DNA of 14,116 nt from Bacteroidota bacterium. GTDB lineage: Bacteria; Bacteroidota; Ignavibacteria; UBA10030; UBA6906. The stretch covers positions 1-14,116 of the forward strand of contig JAGDMJ010000029.1 in assembly GCA_017860555.1 (NCBI GenBank), read 5' to 3'. This document shows, in pieces, positions 7,281 to 13,245 of this stretch (the first letter of the stretch is position 1; each line of letters begins with the position of its first letter). The position numbers and the translations under genes were made by a program. The notes under the pieces are model-generated. The model searched no databases. It was not told where the DNA came from and saw only the letters and a program-made list of their open reading frames with translations.

Positions 7281-8204
7281 TTACAGCTTGAGTTTTCCGA
7301 TCGACTGCTTGACGTCCTCTGCCGACTTGTTGAGGGCAGCCTGCTCGTCGGGATTCAGCTTAATCTGCATGATCTCTTCGATCCCCTTGCGGCCGAGCTT
7401 CACCGGCACGCCTGCGAAGGTGTCTTGCAGGCCATACTCGCCCTGCAGGTACGCCGCGCAGGGAAGGATTCTCTTCTTGTCCTTCACGATCGATTCCACC
7501 ATGGCCACAGCCGACGAGGAGGGGGCGTAGTAGGCGCTGCCGGTTTTGAGGAAATTGACGATCTCAATGCCGCCGTCGCGTGTCCGCTTCACCAGCCGTT
7601 CGAGCGCAGCCTTGTCCAGTAGCTCGGTGATCGGGATGCCGGCCACTGTCGAATAGCGGGGGAGCGGCACCATGGAGTCGCCGTGGCCTCCCAGAACGAA
7701 GGCGCTCACATCCTCCACGGACACATTCAGCTCCATGGCAATGAACGAACGGAACCGTGCGGTGTCCAGCACGCCCGCCATCCCAATGACGCGGTGGCGC
7801 TCGAACTTGCTCACCTTCAGGGCTACGTAGCTCATGACATCAAGAGGATTGGACACGACGATGAGGATAGCGTTGGGCGACTGTGCCACGCTCGCCTCGG
7901 TGCAACTCTTGACAATGCCACTGTTGGTATTCATCAGGTCATCACGGCTCATGCCCGGCTTGCGAGCGATGCCGGCCGTGATGACGATGATGTCCGATGC
8001 GGCGGTTGCATCGTAGGTGTTGGTGCCGACGACCTTCACGTCGGTCTTCTCGACCGGCGTTGACTCGTAGATGTCGAGTGCTTTGCCCTGCGGGATGCCA
8101 TCCAACACATCTACCAGGACGATTTCATTCGCGAGCTGCTTGTCGACAAGACGTTGCGCCGTGGTGGCGCCTACGTTGCCCGCACCGATGACTGTGATCT
8201 TCAT
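7281..8204 (-). CDS. mdh: Malate dehydrogenase (LDH-like type)
   Basis: This 307-residue enzyme interconverts malate and oxaloacetate with NAD in the TCA cycle, in the cytoplasm. The nucleotide fold starts at once with MKITVIGAGNVGATTA (GxGxxG), and an acidic residue at the end of strand 2 (Asp32, in VLVDVLDG) indicates NAD rather than NADP. ITAGIARKPGMSRDDL carries the two substrate arginines (Arg81, Arg87); Arg81, where lactate dehydrogenases have Gln, supports malate. Asn119 in SNPLDVM, Asp147/Arg150 in VLDTARFRSF and catalytic His174 in GGHGDSMVP complete the active site. The closest look is to the enzymes of Chlorobi and related phyla. The ATG at 8204 is chosen over an upstream in-frame ATG at 8300. 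It has a good GGGAG 7 nt upstream and starts exactly at the fold, whereas the longer form would read through the rpmA terminator. Confidence 0.96.
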   Translation of the reverse strand: MKITVIGAGNVGATTAQRLVDKQLANEIVLVDVLDGIPQGKALDIYESTPVEKTDVKVVGTNTYDATAASDIIVITAGIARKPGMSRDDLMNTNSGIVKSCTEASVAQSPNAILIVVSNPLDVMSYVALKVSKFERHRVIGMAGVLDTARFRSFIAMELNVSVEDVSAFVLGGHGDSMVPLPRYSTVAGIPITELLDKAALERLVKRTRDGGIEIVNFLKTGSAYYAPSSSAVAMVESIVKDKKRILPCAAYLQGEYGLQDTFAGVPVKLGRKGIEEIMQIKLNPDEQAALNKSAEDVKQSIGKLKL

Positions 8205-8267
8205 AGCATGTCTCCCGAAAGTGGCTTGTAAAGGGACTGGTGAAGGATAAGCTGAAGGTTCAAATGG

Positions 8268-8293
8268 AAAAGTCCCGCCGAACTGGCAGGACT
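8268..8293 (-). terminator. Rho-independent terminator of rplU-rpmA
   Basis: On the minus strand AGTCCTGCC (8293-8285) pairs with GGCGGGACT (8279-8271) as a 9-bp stem with one T-G wobble and a 5-base loop AGTTC. A run of four T residues (8271-8268) follows. It begins 28 bp after the rpmA stop and ends 63 bp before the mdh start. It separates the ribosomal protein transcript from mdh, which should therefore have its own promoter. I see no convincing one in 8205-8267. Confidence 0.85.
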
Positions 8294-8321
8294 GTTTCAT
8301 TTCTCAACGGATGCAGAGAAC

Positions 8322-8582
8322 TTATGCCTTGGGAGGCAACACGCTGACCACTTTCCGGCTTTTGCTGTACTTCTTGTAATGGACGATGCCATTGATCTTG
8401 GCGAAGAGCGTATCATCGCCGCCGATACCGACGTTCACCCCCGGCTCGAACCGTGTACCGCGCTGGCGCACGAGGATACTGCCGGCAGGCACATTCTCGC
8501 CGCCGAAGCGTTTGACGCCAAGACGCTGCGCGTTGCTGTCGCGGCCGTTCCGTGAGCTGCCAACACCTTTTTTGTGTGCCAT
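8322..8582 (-). CDS. rpmA: 50S ribosomal protein L27
   Basis: Ribosomal protein L27 of the large subunit, 86 residues, whose N terminus reaches the peptidyl transferase centre. The N-terminal signature MAHKKGVGSSRNGRDSNAQRLG is typical, with no cleavable extension of the Firmicutes kind before it. FGGENVPAGSILVRQRGTRF and VGIGGDDTLFAKINGIV follow in the normal order. The length is standard. AGGA lies 8 nt before the ATG and overlaps the rplU stop codon (TAG at 8593-8595), so it is translated from the rplU-rpmA message. A strong terminator follows. Confidence 0.98.
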   Translation of the reverse strand: MAHKKGVGSSRNGRDSNAQRLGVKRFGGENVPAGSILVRQRGTRFEPGVNVGIGGDDTLFAKINGIVHYKKYSKSRKVVSVLPPKA

Positions 8583-8592
8583 AACCGATTTC

Positions 8593-8904
8593 CTACATGA
8601 CGATGTTTGTAATCTGCACGCGGGTATAATCCTGGCGATGCCCCTTCTTGACGCGGTACCCTTTGCGCTTTTTCTTTTTGAACACGATCACCTTCTCCCC
8701 CCTCACGCCATCCATGACGGTCGCCTCGACCGACGCTCCCGACACCACGGGGTGTCCGACTGTGATTTCCTTGTCGCTGCCGAGAAGGAGAACACGGTCG
8801 AACTTCACCTTGTCGCCCGGCTTTTCTTTGCGGGTCGGCACAAGGATCTCATCATTGTTGGTCACCCTGTACTGCTTCCCGGAGATTTCAACTACTGCGT
8901 ACAT
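8593..8904 (-). CDS. rplU: 50S ribosomal protein L21
   Basis: Ribosomal protein L21, 103 residues, a 23S rRNA-binding protein of the large subunit. MYAVVEISGKQYRV at the start, PGDKVKFDRVLLLG in the middle and KRKGYRVKKGHRQDYTRVQITNI at the end are the usual conserved blocks. The ATG at 8904 is preferred to an in-frame upstream ATG at 8979. It has AAGGA 8 nt upstream and gives the exact family start. The longer version would also begin inside the promoter spacer. It is first in the rplU-rpmA pair, with only 10 bp between the genes, and is driven by the promoter at 8956-8984. Confidence 0.98.
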   Translation of the reverse strand: MYAVVEISGKQYRVTNNDEILVPTRKEKPGDKVKFDRVLLLGSDKEITVGHPVVSGASVEATVMDGVRGEKVIVFKKKKRKGYRVKKGHRQDYTRVQITNIVM

Positions 8905-8943
8905 CTCACCATTCCTTATTGAGGGATGAATCGAGCGAGAATT

Positions 8944-8956
8944 TTGTGGATTAACA
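8944..8956 (-). repeat. 13-bp direct repeat, proximal copy (rplU start-site region)
   Basis: TGTTAATCCACAA on the minus strand, identical to the copy at 9043-9055, 99 bp further from rplU. This copy begins at the last base of the -10 box (8956) and covers the predicted transcription start near 8949. Inside it TAATCCACA differs by one base from the DnaA box TTATCCACA. Confidence 0.55.
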
Positions 8957-8984
8957 ATGTACAAAAAATCGTTGCCCAAGTCAA
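8956..8984 (-). promoter_or_regulatory. Promoter of rplU-rpmA
   Basis: On the minus strand TTGACT (8984-8979) and TACATT (8961-8956) are separated by exactly 17 bp, with a T-rich spacer. This is a near-consensus -35/-10 pair, fitting for ribosomal protein genes. Start would be near 8949, giving a leader of about 45 nt that ends in AAGGA before the ATG at 8904. Confidence 0.75.
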
Positions 8985-8985
8985 C

Positions 8986-9010
8986 AAAAAAGCGGCCCGG
9001 AAACTCCCGC
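8986..9010 (-). terminator. Candidate terminator of the small gene downstream of the ATPase
   Basis: On the minus strand GCGG (9010-9007) can pair with CCGC (8995-8992), enclosing a loop that can partly pair further (GA with TC), and six T residues follow (8991-8986). The stem is short and imperfect, so this is a weak call. Its place, 100 bp after the last gene of the metal module and just before the rplU -35 box, is what makes it credible. Confidence 0.3.
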
Positions 9011-9042
9011 CCGGACTGAAGAACAGGCGGAAAAACCGGGTC

Positions 9043-9055
9043 TTGTGGATTAACA
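9043..9055 (-). repeat. 13-bp direct repeat, distal copy
   Basis: TGTTAATCCACAA on the minus strand, identical to 8944-8956. It lies in the 206-bp gap 8905-9110 between the small unknown gene and rplU. No promoter elements are visible just upstream of this copy. Confidence 0.55.
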
Positions 9056-9110
9056 GGGACAGCCGCGCCATTTGGGCCCTTTTTCGGCGTTCTCCCCGCC
9101 TAGGGGCCGG

Positions 9111-9428
9111 CTAGAAGTACGTGTCGATTGCCTCTTTGTACGCTTCCGTTCCCACGATCCTGAGCAGATAGAAGTCGTCCACCCTTGCGTAATCGAACAA
9201 CAAGAACCTTCCCACCCGGTGCTCAACGGCAACCAGGTCGCGGAGGGCCAGGTGAAGGAGCGTCTCCGGGCCAGAAAAGACAAAATCCTTCCCATTCAGG
9301 ATCTCCCGCGTATAAACCAGGTGCTCCAGGAGAATCTGGCGCGCTTGCATAAACCGTTTGGACTCCTGTTGGTCGCGGACAGAAGCCAGGACTTCCTCAA
9401 TATGCGAGGAGCGGGTCATTGAAATCAT
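9111..9428 (-). CDS. Small protein of unknown function coupled to the metal ATPase
   Basis: A protein of 105 residues (102 if started at the second ATG, 9419) that I do not recognise. It looks soluble and mostly helical: an amphipathic first third (HIEEVLASVRDQQESKRFMQARQ as two short stretches), then LLEHLVYTREIL, LLHLALRDLVAVEHRV, and an aromatic, acidic end (FDYARVDDFYLL, AIDTYF). There are no cysteines and only three histidines, so it is not an obvious metal chaperone. There is no signal peptide. Its ATG at 9428 overlaps the ATPase stop as ATGA, showing translational coupling and placing it in the metal operon. It could be an accessory to the ATPase or an unrelated gene that joined the operon. 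Confidence 0.68.
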   Translation of the reverse strand: MISMTRSSHIEEVLASVRDQQESKRFMQARQILLEHLVYTREILNGKDFVFSGPETLLHLALRDLVAVEHRVGRFLLFDYARVDDFYLLRIVGTEAYKEAIDTYF

Positions 9429-11533
9429 CGCTTGAATGAGAGCAGTCGCAAACCGTTCAAGATCACCAGAAGCGCGGCACCATCGTCCGCCAGCACTGCC
9501 ATCCAGAGGGTGGCGACTCCCGCAACGCTCAGAACCAGGAAGATCAGCTTCACCGCAAGCGCAAAGGCGATATTCTGACGTACGACAGCCATGGTTTTTC
9601 TGCTGAGGCGAAGCAGGAGCGGCAGCATGGACAGATCATCCCGCATGAGCACAACGTCGGCCGTTTCAAGCGCCGTGTCCGTGCCGTTCGATCCCATCGC
9701 AATTCCTACGGAGGCGGCAGCAAGCGCGGGAGCATCGTTGATGCCGTCACCCACCATGGCCACGGAGCCGTACCGTCCACGCAAATCCCGGATGGCGTTC
9801 ATTTTTTCCTCGGGGAGCATCTCCGCGCCTTGATGTTCAATCCCTACTTCTCCGGCCAGCTGCCCCACCGCGGTTGCGTGGTCGCCCGAAAGCATCACCA
9901 TATGGGACACGCCGAGGCGCCGGAGGTCCGAGACCATATCTCGGCTTGTGTGCCGCGCCGTATCGCGCACCGCCACGATGCAGAGCGCTTCATGATCCTT
10001 TCCCAGCACGATGGTGGTCTTTCCCTCACGCGCGAGCTGTTCGAGGCGTTCCCGTACATGCCCGTTGCAGAACTCCAGGTCCTCGCACAGCCGCCGGTTG
10101 CCGAGATAGTAGATCTTCCCGCCGATCCTCGCCATGACTCCCTTCCCGGGAATCGCCCTGAACTCTTCAAGGATCTGCCGCGTGAAGTCCACGCCCGCAC
10201 GGGCAGCCTCCTCCAACACCGCCGACGCAAGATGATGTTCCGAGCGATGCTCAATGGCCGCGACGATCTCCAGCAGTTCCTCGCGGGAAAGGGAGTTCAA
10301 CGGAATGATGTCCGTGACCCTGGGCTTTCCCTCGGTGAGCGTCCCGGTTTTATCGAACGCAATGGAACGGACCGTGCTCAGCGTTTCGAGGTGTTTTCCG
10401 CCTTTGATCAGCATGCCCCGCCGGGCGGCGTTGGTCAACGCGCTCACGATCGTCACCGGTGTGGAAATCACCAGCGCGCACGGACAGGCAATGACCAGCA
10501 TGACCAGCGCCCGGTACAGCCAGTCGATAAACGGCTGCCCGAGCACGAGCGGGGGCACCACGGCGACCGCAAGAGCGATTGCCAGCACCGCCGGCGTGTA
10601 GATGGCGGCGAACCGGTCCACGAAACTCTGCACAGGCGCGCGCTGCTGTTGAGCCTGTTCGATCAGGTTGACAATGCGCGCGAGCGTTGTGTCTTCGAAG
10701 ATCCTGGTCACGCGTACGGTGAGTGTACCCCGGTCGTTGATGGAGCCGGCGTACACCAGCGATCCCGGGACTTTCTCCACCGGGGTGGATTCCCCGGTGA
10801 TCATCGTTTCCACGACGCCTGACATCCCCGTCTCGACCAGGCCATCCAGTGGAATGCGTTGCCCCGGCCTGATCATCAACAATTCCCCGGGTGTGACGCC
10901 CCTGGCGGGAACGGCGACTTCCATGCCGTCGCGGATCACATCGGCCATCTCCGGACTGAAATCCATCAGCGAGCGCACGGCACGCCGCGTCCGCATCAGG
11001 CTGTAGGATTCCAGCATCAGCGACAACGCAAAGAGCACAATGACCGCCGCACCCTCCTCCCACTTCCCGATCAGAACGGCACCGGTCACCGCGACGGCCA
11101 TCAGGAAGTTCATATCCAGCACTCTGTTCCGGAGCGCCTTCAGTGCCCTCCTGAAGATGTCCCATCCCCCGATCAGCATCGAAGCAAGCAGGAGAAACCT
11201 GGCAGTTGCCTCCATGTTCCCGATCTTCTCCAGAGCCAGGGCGGCCAGGAGCAACAGCGCGGAAATCCCCGCGATCACTCCCTGGCGGTGCCGCTCCCAG
11301 AAACCTTCCCGCCTCGGCCCACCCTCCACCGGACGGGCGGTGAAACCCGCCTCCCGGACATGGTGCACGACACGTTCGCCGTCAAGGTTTTCTTGCACAG
11401 CGAGCTCCGACGTCGCCAGGTTGAACGTGTACGCCCCGGGCCCGAGGGAGGTGTCAAGGCACTTTCGCAAGACTCCTTCCTCCGTGCTGCAGCAGACACC
11501 CGAGACGACGTATTTTTTCCCCACCTTTTCCAC
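9425..11533 (-). CDS. Zn/Cd/Pb-exporting P1B-type ATPase (ZntA/CadA-like)
   Basis: A 702-residue heavy-metal P-type ATPase that would pump divalent soft metals out across the inner membrane. Order of parts: an N-terminal metal-binding domain with Cys14-Cys15 and Glu18 (CCSTE) instead of the common CxxC; two first helices at about 84-125; helices at 141-175; actuator domain with TGES at 246-249; helices at 312-360 with the metal motif CPC at 350-352; phosphorylation site DKTGTLT at 394-400; nucleotide domain; hinge GDGINDAP at 595-602; and final helices at 654-699. Lys662 and the Asp683/Asp684 pair in the last helices match the transport-site residues of zinc pumps, so Zn/Cd is favoured over Cu. 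The usual nucleotide-domain His-Pro pair is His433-His434 here. Start is GTG 11533 with AGGGG about 8 nt upstream. An SmtB-like repressor gene lies 121 bp upstream. Confidence 0.95.
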   Translation of the reverse strand: MEKVGKKYVVSGVCCSTEEGVLRKCLDTSLGPGAYTFNLATSELAVQENLDGERVVHHVREAGFTARPVEGGPRREGFWERHRQGVIAGISALLLLAALALEKIGNMEATARFLLLASMLIGGWDIFRRALKALRNRVLDMNFLMAVAVTGAVLIGKWEEGAAVIVLFALSLMLESYSLMRTRRAVRSLMDFSPEMADVIRDGMEVAVPARGVTPGELLMIRPGQRIPLDGLVETGMSGVVETMITGESTPVEKVPGSLVYAGSINDRGTLTVRVTRIFEDTTLARIVNLIEQAQQQRAPVQSFVDRFAAIYTPAVLAIALAVAVVPPLVLGQPFIDWLYRALVMLVIACPCALVISTPVTIVSALTNAARRGMLIKGGKHLETLSTVRSIAFDKTGTLTEGKPRVTDIIPLNSLSREELLEIVAAIEHRSEHHLASAVLEEAARAGVDFTRQILEEFRAIPGKGVMARIGGKIYYLGNRRLCEDLEFCNGHVRERLEQLAREGKTTIVLGKDHEALCIVAVRDTARHTSRDMVSDLRRLGVSHMVMLSGDHATAVGQLAGEVGIEHQGAEMLPEEKMNAIRDLRGRYGSVAMVGDGINDAPALAAASVGIAMGSNGTDTALETADVVLMRDDLSMLPLLLRLSRKTMAVVRQNIAFALAVKLIFLVLSVAGVATLWMAVLADDGAALLVILNGLRLLSFKR

Positions 11534-11573
11534 TTAATCTTCCCCTCACCTCGTGCAACTGAATCACGCATCT

Positions 11574-11637
11574 GTCATTGCGAGCGTTTCCCCACGAAGC
11601 GGTCTATATATGACCGACCTGCGGCCAGACTGCTTCG
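11574..11637. repeat. Degenerate interspersed palindromic repeat (GTCATTGCGAG type)
   Basis: The 121-bp gap between the repressor and the ATPase holds GTCATTGCGAGCG (11574-11586). It is followed by inverted arms CGAAGCGGTCT (11595-11605) and AGACTGCTTCG (11627-11637), which match over 11 bp with one G-T wobble and enclose 21 bases. GTCATTGCGAG followed by GAAGC...GCTTCG arms is the layout of a repeat scattered through many bacterial genomes, known for producing false peptides like CHCEERSDEAIS. The expected closing half (CTCGCAATGAC) is not intact after 11637, so the copy is decayed or truncated. The right end is uncertain and may reach about 11660. Confidence 0.6.
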
Positions 11638-11654
11638 CGTCGGTCCGTTCACCG

Positions 11655-12014
11655 TCACGCCTCCGAGACGTGCCGCACTCCCATCGTGATGAGCTCTTCC
11701 ACATGCTCATCGTCCAGCATGTAGTAGGTCATTTTCCCTTCTCTGCGATAGGTCACCAGGCGCATTGCCTTCATGATCCGCAGTTGATGCGAAACCGCAG
11801 ATTCGGTAAGGTCGAGTAGCCTGGCGATATCGCTCACGCAGAGCTCGTGCCGGGAGAGCGCAAGGCAAATCTTCAGCCTGGTAACATCTCCCAGCATCTT
11901 GAAGATCTCGCTGAGCCCCATGAGGGTTTCATCGTCATGGATCGCCTTTGCAGCCCGGATCGCATGATGTTTGTTCACGAAAGCACCTTCATCCATCACT
12001 TCCCGAGTCGTCAT
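11655..12014 (-). CDS. ArsR/SmtB-family metal-sensing repressor (SmtB/CadC-like)
   Basis: A 119-residue winged-helix repressor that leaves DNA when it binds metal. The recognition helix region TESAVSHQLRIMKAMRLVTYRREG is typical of SmtB/CadC. The alpha5 zinc site is complete: Asp102, His104, His115 and Glu118 fit the pattern DxH-x10-HxxE exactly, the four ligands known in SmtB. The alpha3N cysteine is also there (Cys59 in ELCVSD), but CadC's second cysteine is replaced by Ser61, so the alpha3N site is SmtB-like at most. His16 and His17 near the N terminus might add ligands. Zinc is the likeliest inducer by residue pattern. Start ATG 12014 follows GGAA by 5 nt. Its promoter and an SmtB-type operator lie just upstream, so it should repress itself and, if read-through occurs, the Zn/Cd ATPase 121 bp downstream. 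Confidence 0.93.
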   Translation of the reverse strand: MTTREVMDEGAFVNKHHAIRAAKAIHDDETLMGLSEIFKMLGDVTRLKICLALSRHELCVSDIARLLDLTESAVSHQLRIMKAMRLVTYRREGKMTYYMLDDEHVEELITMGVRHVSEA

Positions 12015-12036
12015 GATGTTTCCGCATGTGAACGAT

Positions 12037-12050
12037 TGAACAACTATTCA
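12037..12050. promoter_or_regulatory. Probable SmtB-type operator
   Basis: TGAACAACTATTCA is an inverted repeat (TGAA...TTCA with 6 bp between). It matches the core of known SmtB/ZiaR operators (TGAACAnnTATTCA) with one base difference in the middle. It lies 10 bp downstream of the -10 box and covers or directly follows the predicted start of transcription, so a bound repressor would block initiation. Confidence 0.7.
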
Positions 12051-12059
12051 GGTGTTGTA

Positions 12060-12088
12060 AACATAGGAAGGGAAAGGCACAAAAGCAA
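12060..12088 (-). promoter_or_regulatory. Promoter of the metal-responsive repressor gene
   Basis: On the minus strand TTGCTT (12088-12083) and TATGTT (12065-12060) are 17 bp apart. Start would be near 12053, next to the operator at 12037-12050. The rest of the gap 12089-12219 has a strong hairpin (12171-12202) and a GC palindrome but no second promoter that I can see. Confidence 0.65.
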
Positions 12089-12170
12089 GCGGGTCATGCC
12101 GCCCGACGGGATCGCGCGCCCCGGGGGGGCGTATGCTTGCGGGTCCAGGGGAGGCAACAGCCTGCGCGAT

Positions 12171-12202
12171 GCCGAACCGTGCGGAGGACGCACCGGTTCG
12201 GC
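12171..12202 (-). other. Strong hairpin after the PAP2 gene, without a T run
   Basis: GCCGAACCGTGCG (12171-12183) and CGCACCGGTTCGGC (12189-12202) pair over 13 bp with a single bulged base and a 5-base loop. It begins 17 bp after the PAP2 stop. No T run follows on either strand, so it is not a standard intrinsic terminator. It may stabilise the 3' end of the rsmA-PAP2 message or assist factor-dependent termination. Confidence 0.5.
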
Positions 12203-12219
12203 CGAGCCGTTGGGCCGAT

Positions 12220-13230
12220 CTACGATTCGTTCGTCCCGCTCACCGCTTCCGGGATTGTGGCTGGACGCTCGTGGCCGGACGTGGTGAAACGGCTTTCCAG
12301 TGTACCGAACGCATTCGTCACAAAGGTGTAGAGGCGGTGCGAGGTGAGAACGCAGAGGGCCATGAACAGGGCGCCGCCTACCAGGTCGATCACATAGTGG
12401 TAGCGCTGATAGACGGTGGCAATGATCAGAAGCGTACCTGTAAAATAAATGAAGTAGCGGCTGCGCGTTTTGTACTTGCCGCTGAGGTACATCAGCACGA
12501 GTGTCATCATGGTGTGACCGCTCGGGAAAACATCGCGCTGTGTGGTGGCCAGCGCCACCTCGTTCGACACGTTGCTGACGATCGACTCTCCCGCATTCAC
12601 GAACCAGCGCAAATACGGCGTGAGGAACACGCCGGGCAGTTCCTGGTCCAGCGTCATGAACTCATGCAGCGTGAACCGGGGCCCCACCGCGGGAAGCGTG
12701 AAGTAACCGAGGTAGGAGAGAAAGAAGCCGTACACGCAGGTGAACATGAAGTAGTGGAAGAGCGCCAGGTTGCGCCGGCGGTAGAATTCATATCCCAGGA
12801 TCAGGAACAGGACATAGAACATCGTGTAGGCGAGCTGAAGAATTTCCGTCAACCAGGGGGTGGCAAATTGCATGAGCCAGTGGGTAGGGTCCACGCCGAA
12901 CATCCACCGGTCGATGGCGATCAGCAAGTCGTCATAGTCCCGACCGAAGTGCATCGGCTTCAACATGAAATAGATTTCCTTGAACGAGAAAAAGACCAGC
13001 GGCGCAACGTACCAGTCGTGAATCACCCGGATCGTCTTCGAACCGCAATGGTGCCGCGCAAATCCGAGCCAGGCAATAAACCCGATGATGGCAAGGTTCA
13101 CGATCACCATGAACCACCAGTTCGGGATCCGCGGGGAAAAGAGCACGTTCAATGCCGTGAGCAACGACAGGAAGCCAGCGACGAGAATGTCGGCTGAGTG
13201 GAGCCACTGTGTGTGGTTGCGAATATTCAT
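12220..13230 (-). CDS. PAP2-superfamily membrane phosphatase/transferase (PAP2_3, IPC-synthase-like)
   Basis: A 336-residue integral membrane protein with about six to eight helices, for example at 14-32, 37-57, 72-90, 134-148, 158-178, 240-250, 258-273 and 283-298. The PAP2 catalytic motifs are PSGH at 236-239 (C2, His239) and RYHYVID at 276-282 (C3, His278 and Asp282). The C3 arginine sits two residues before the His, as in the PAP2_3 group that includes inositol phosphorylceramide synthase-like enzymes. AVGPRF (181-186) stands where motif C1 is expected. It would remove or transfer a lipid-linked phosphate head group at the outer face of the inner membrane; the substrate is unknown. Start is ATG 13230 with only a weak AGAGGG about 10 nt upstream, 15 bp after the rsmA stop, suggesting one transcript. 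The last 30 residues are a polar tail. Confidence 0.87.
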   Translation of the reverse strand: MNIRNHTQWLHSADILVAGFLSLLTALNVLFSPRIPNWWFMVIVNLAIIGFIAWLGFARHHCGSKTIRVIHDWYVAPLVFFSFKEIYFMLKPMHFGRDYDDLLIAIDRWMFGVDPTHWLMQFATPWLTEILQLAYTMFYVLFLILGYEFYRRRNLALFHYFMFTCVYGFFLSYLGYFTLPAVGPRFTLHEFMTLDQELPGVFLTPYLRWFVNAGESIVSNVSNEVALATTQRDVFPSGHTMMTLVLMYLSGKYKTRSRYFIYFTGTLLIIATVYQRYHYVIDLVGGALFMALCVLTSHRLYTFVTNAFGTLESRFTTSGHERPATIPEAVSGTNES

Positions 13231-13245
13231 GAGACAGCCAGCCCT

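Noticed and set aside
8205..8300. N-terminal extension of malate dehydrogenase to an ATG at 8300
   Set aside because: It would translate through the rpmA terminator hairpin. The ATG at 8204 has a good ribosome binding site and starts exactly at the Rossmann fold.
9830..10822. Long open frame on the plus strand opposite the metal ATPase, and similar long frames opposite the PAP2 and rsmA genes
   Set aside because: Antisense shadows of clearly homologous genes in GC-rich DNA; the translations are His/Arg/Asp-rich with no domain.
12117..12131. GC palindrome CGCCCC/GGGGCG with a run of seven G
   Set aside because: Short and low-complexity in a GC-rich gap; no T run and no evidence for function.
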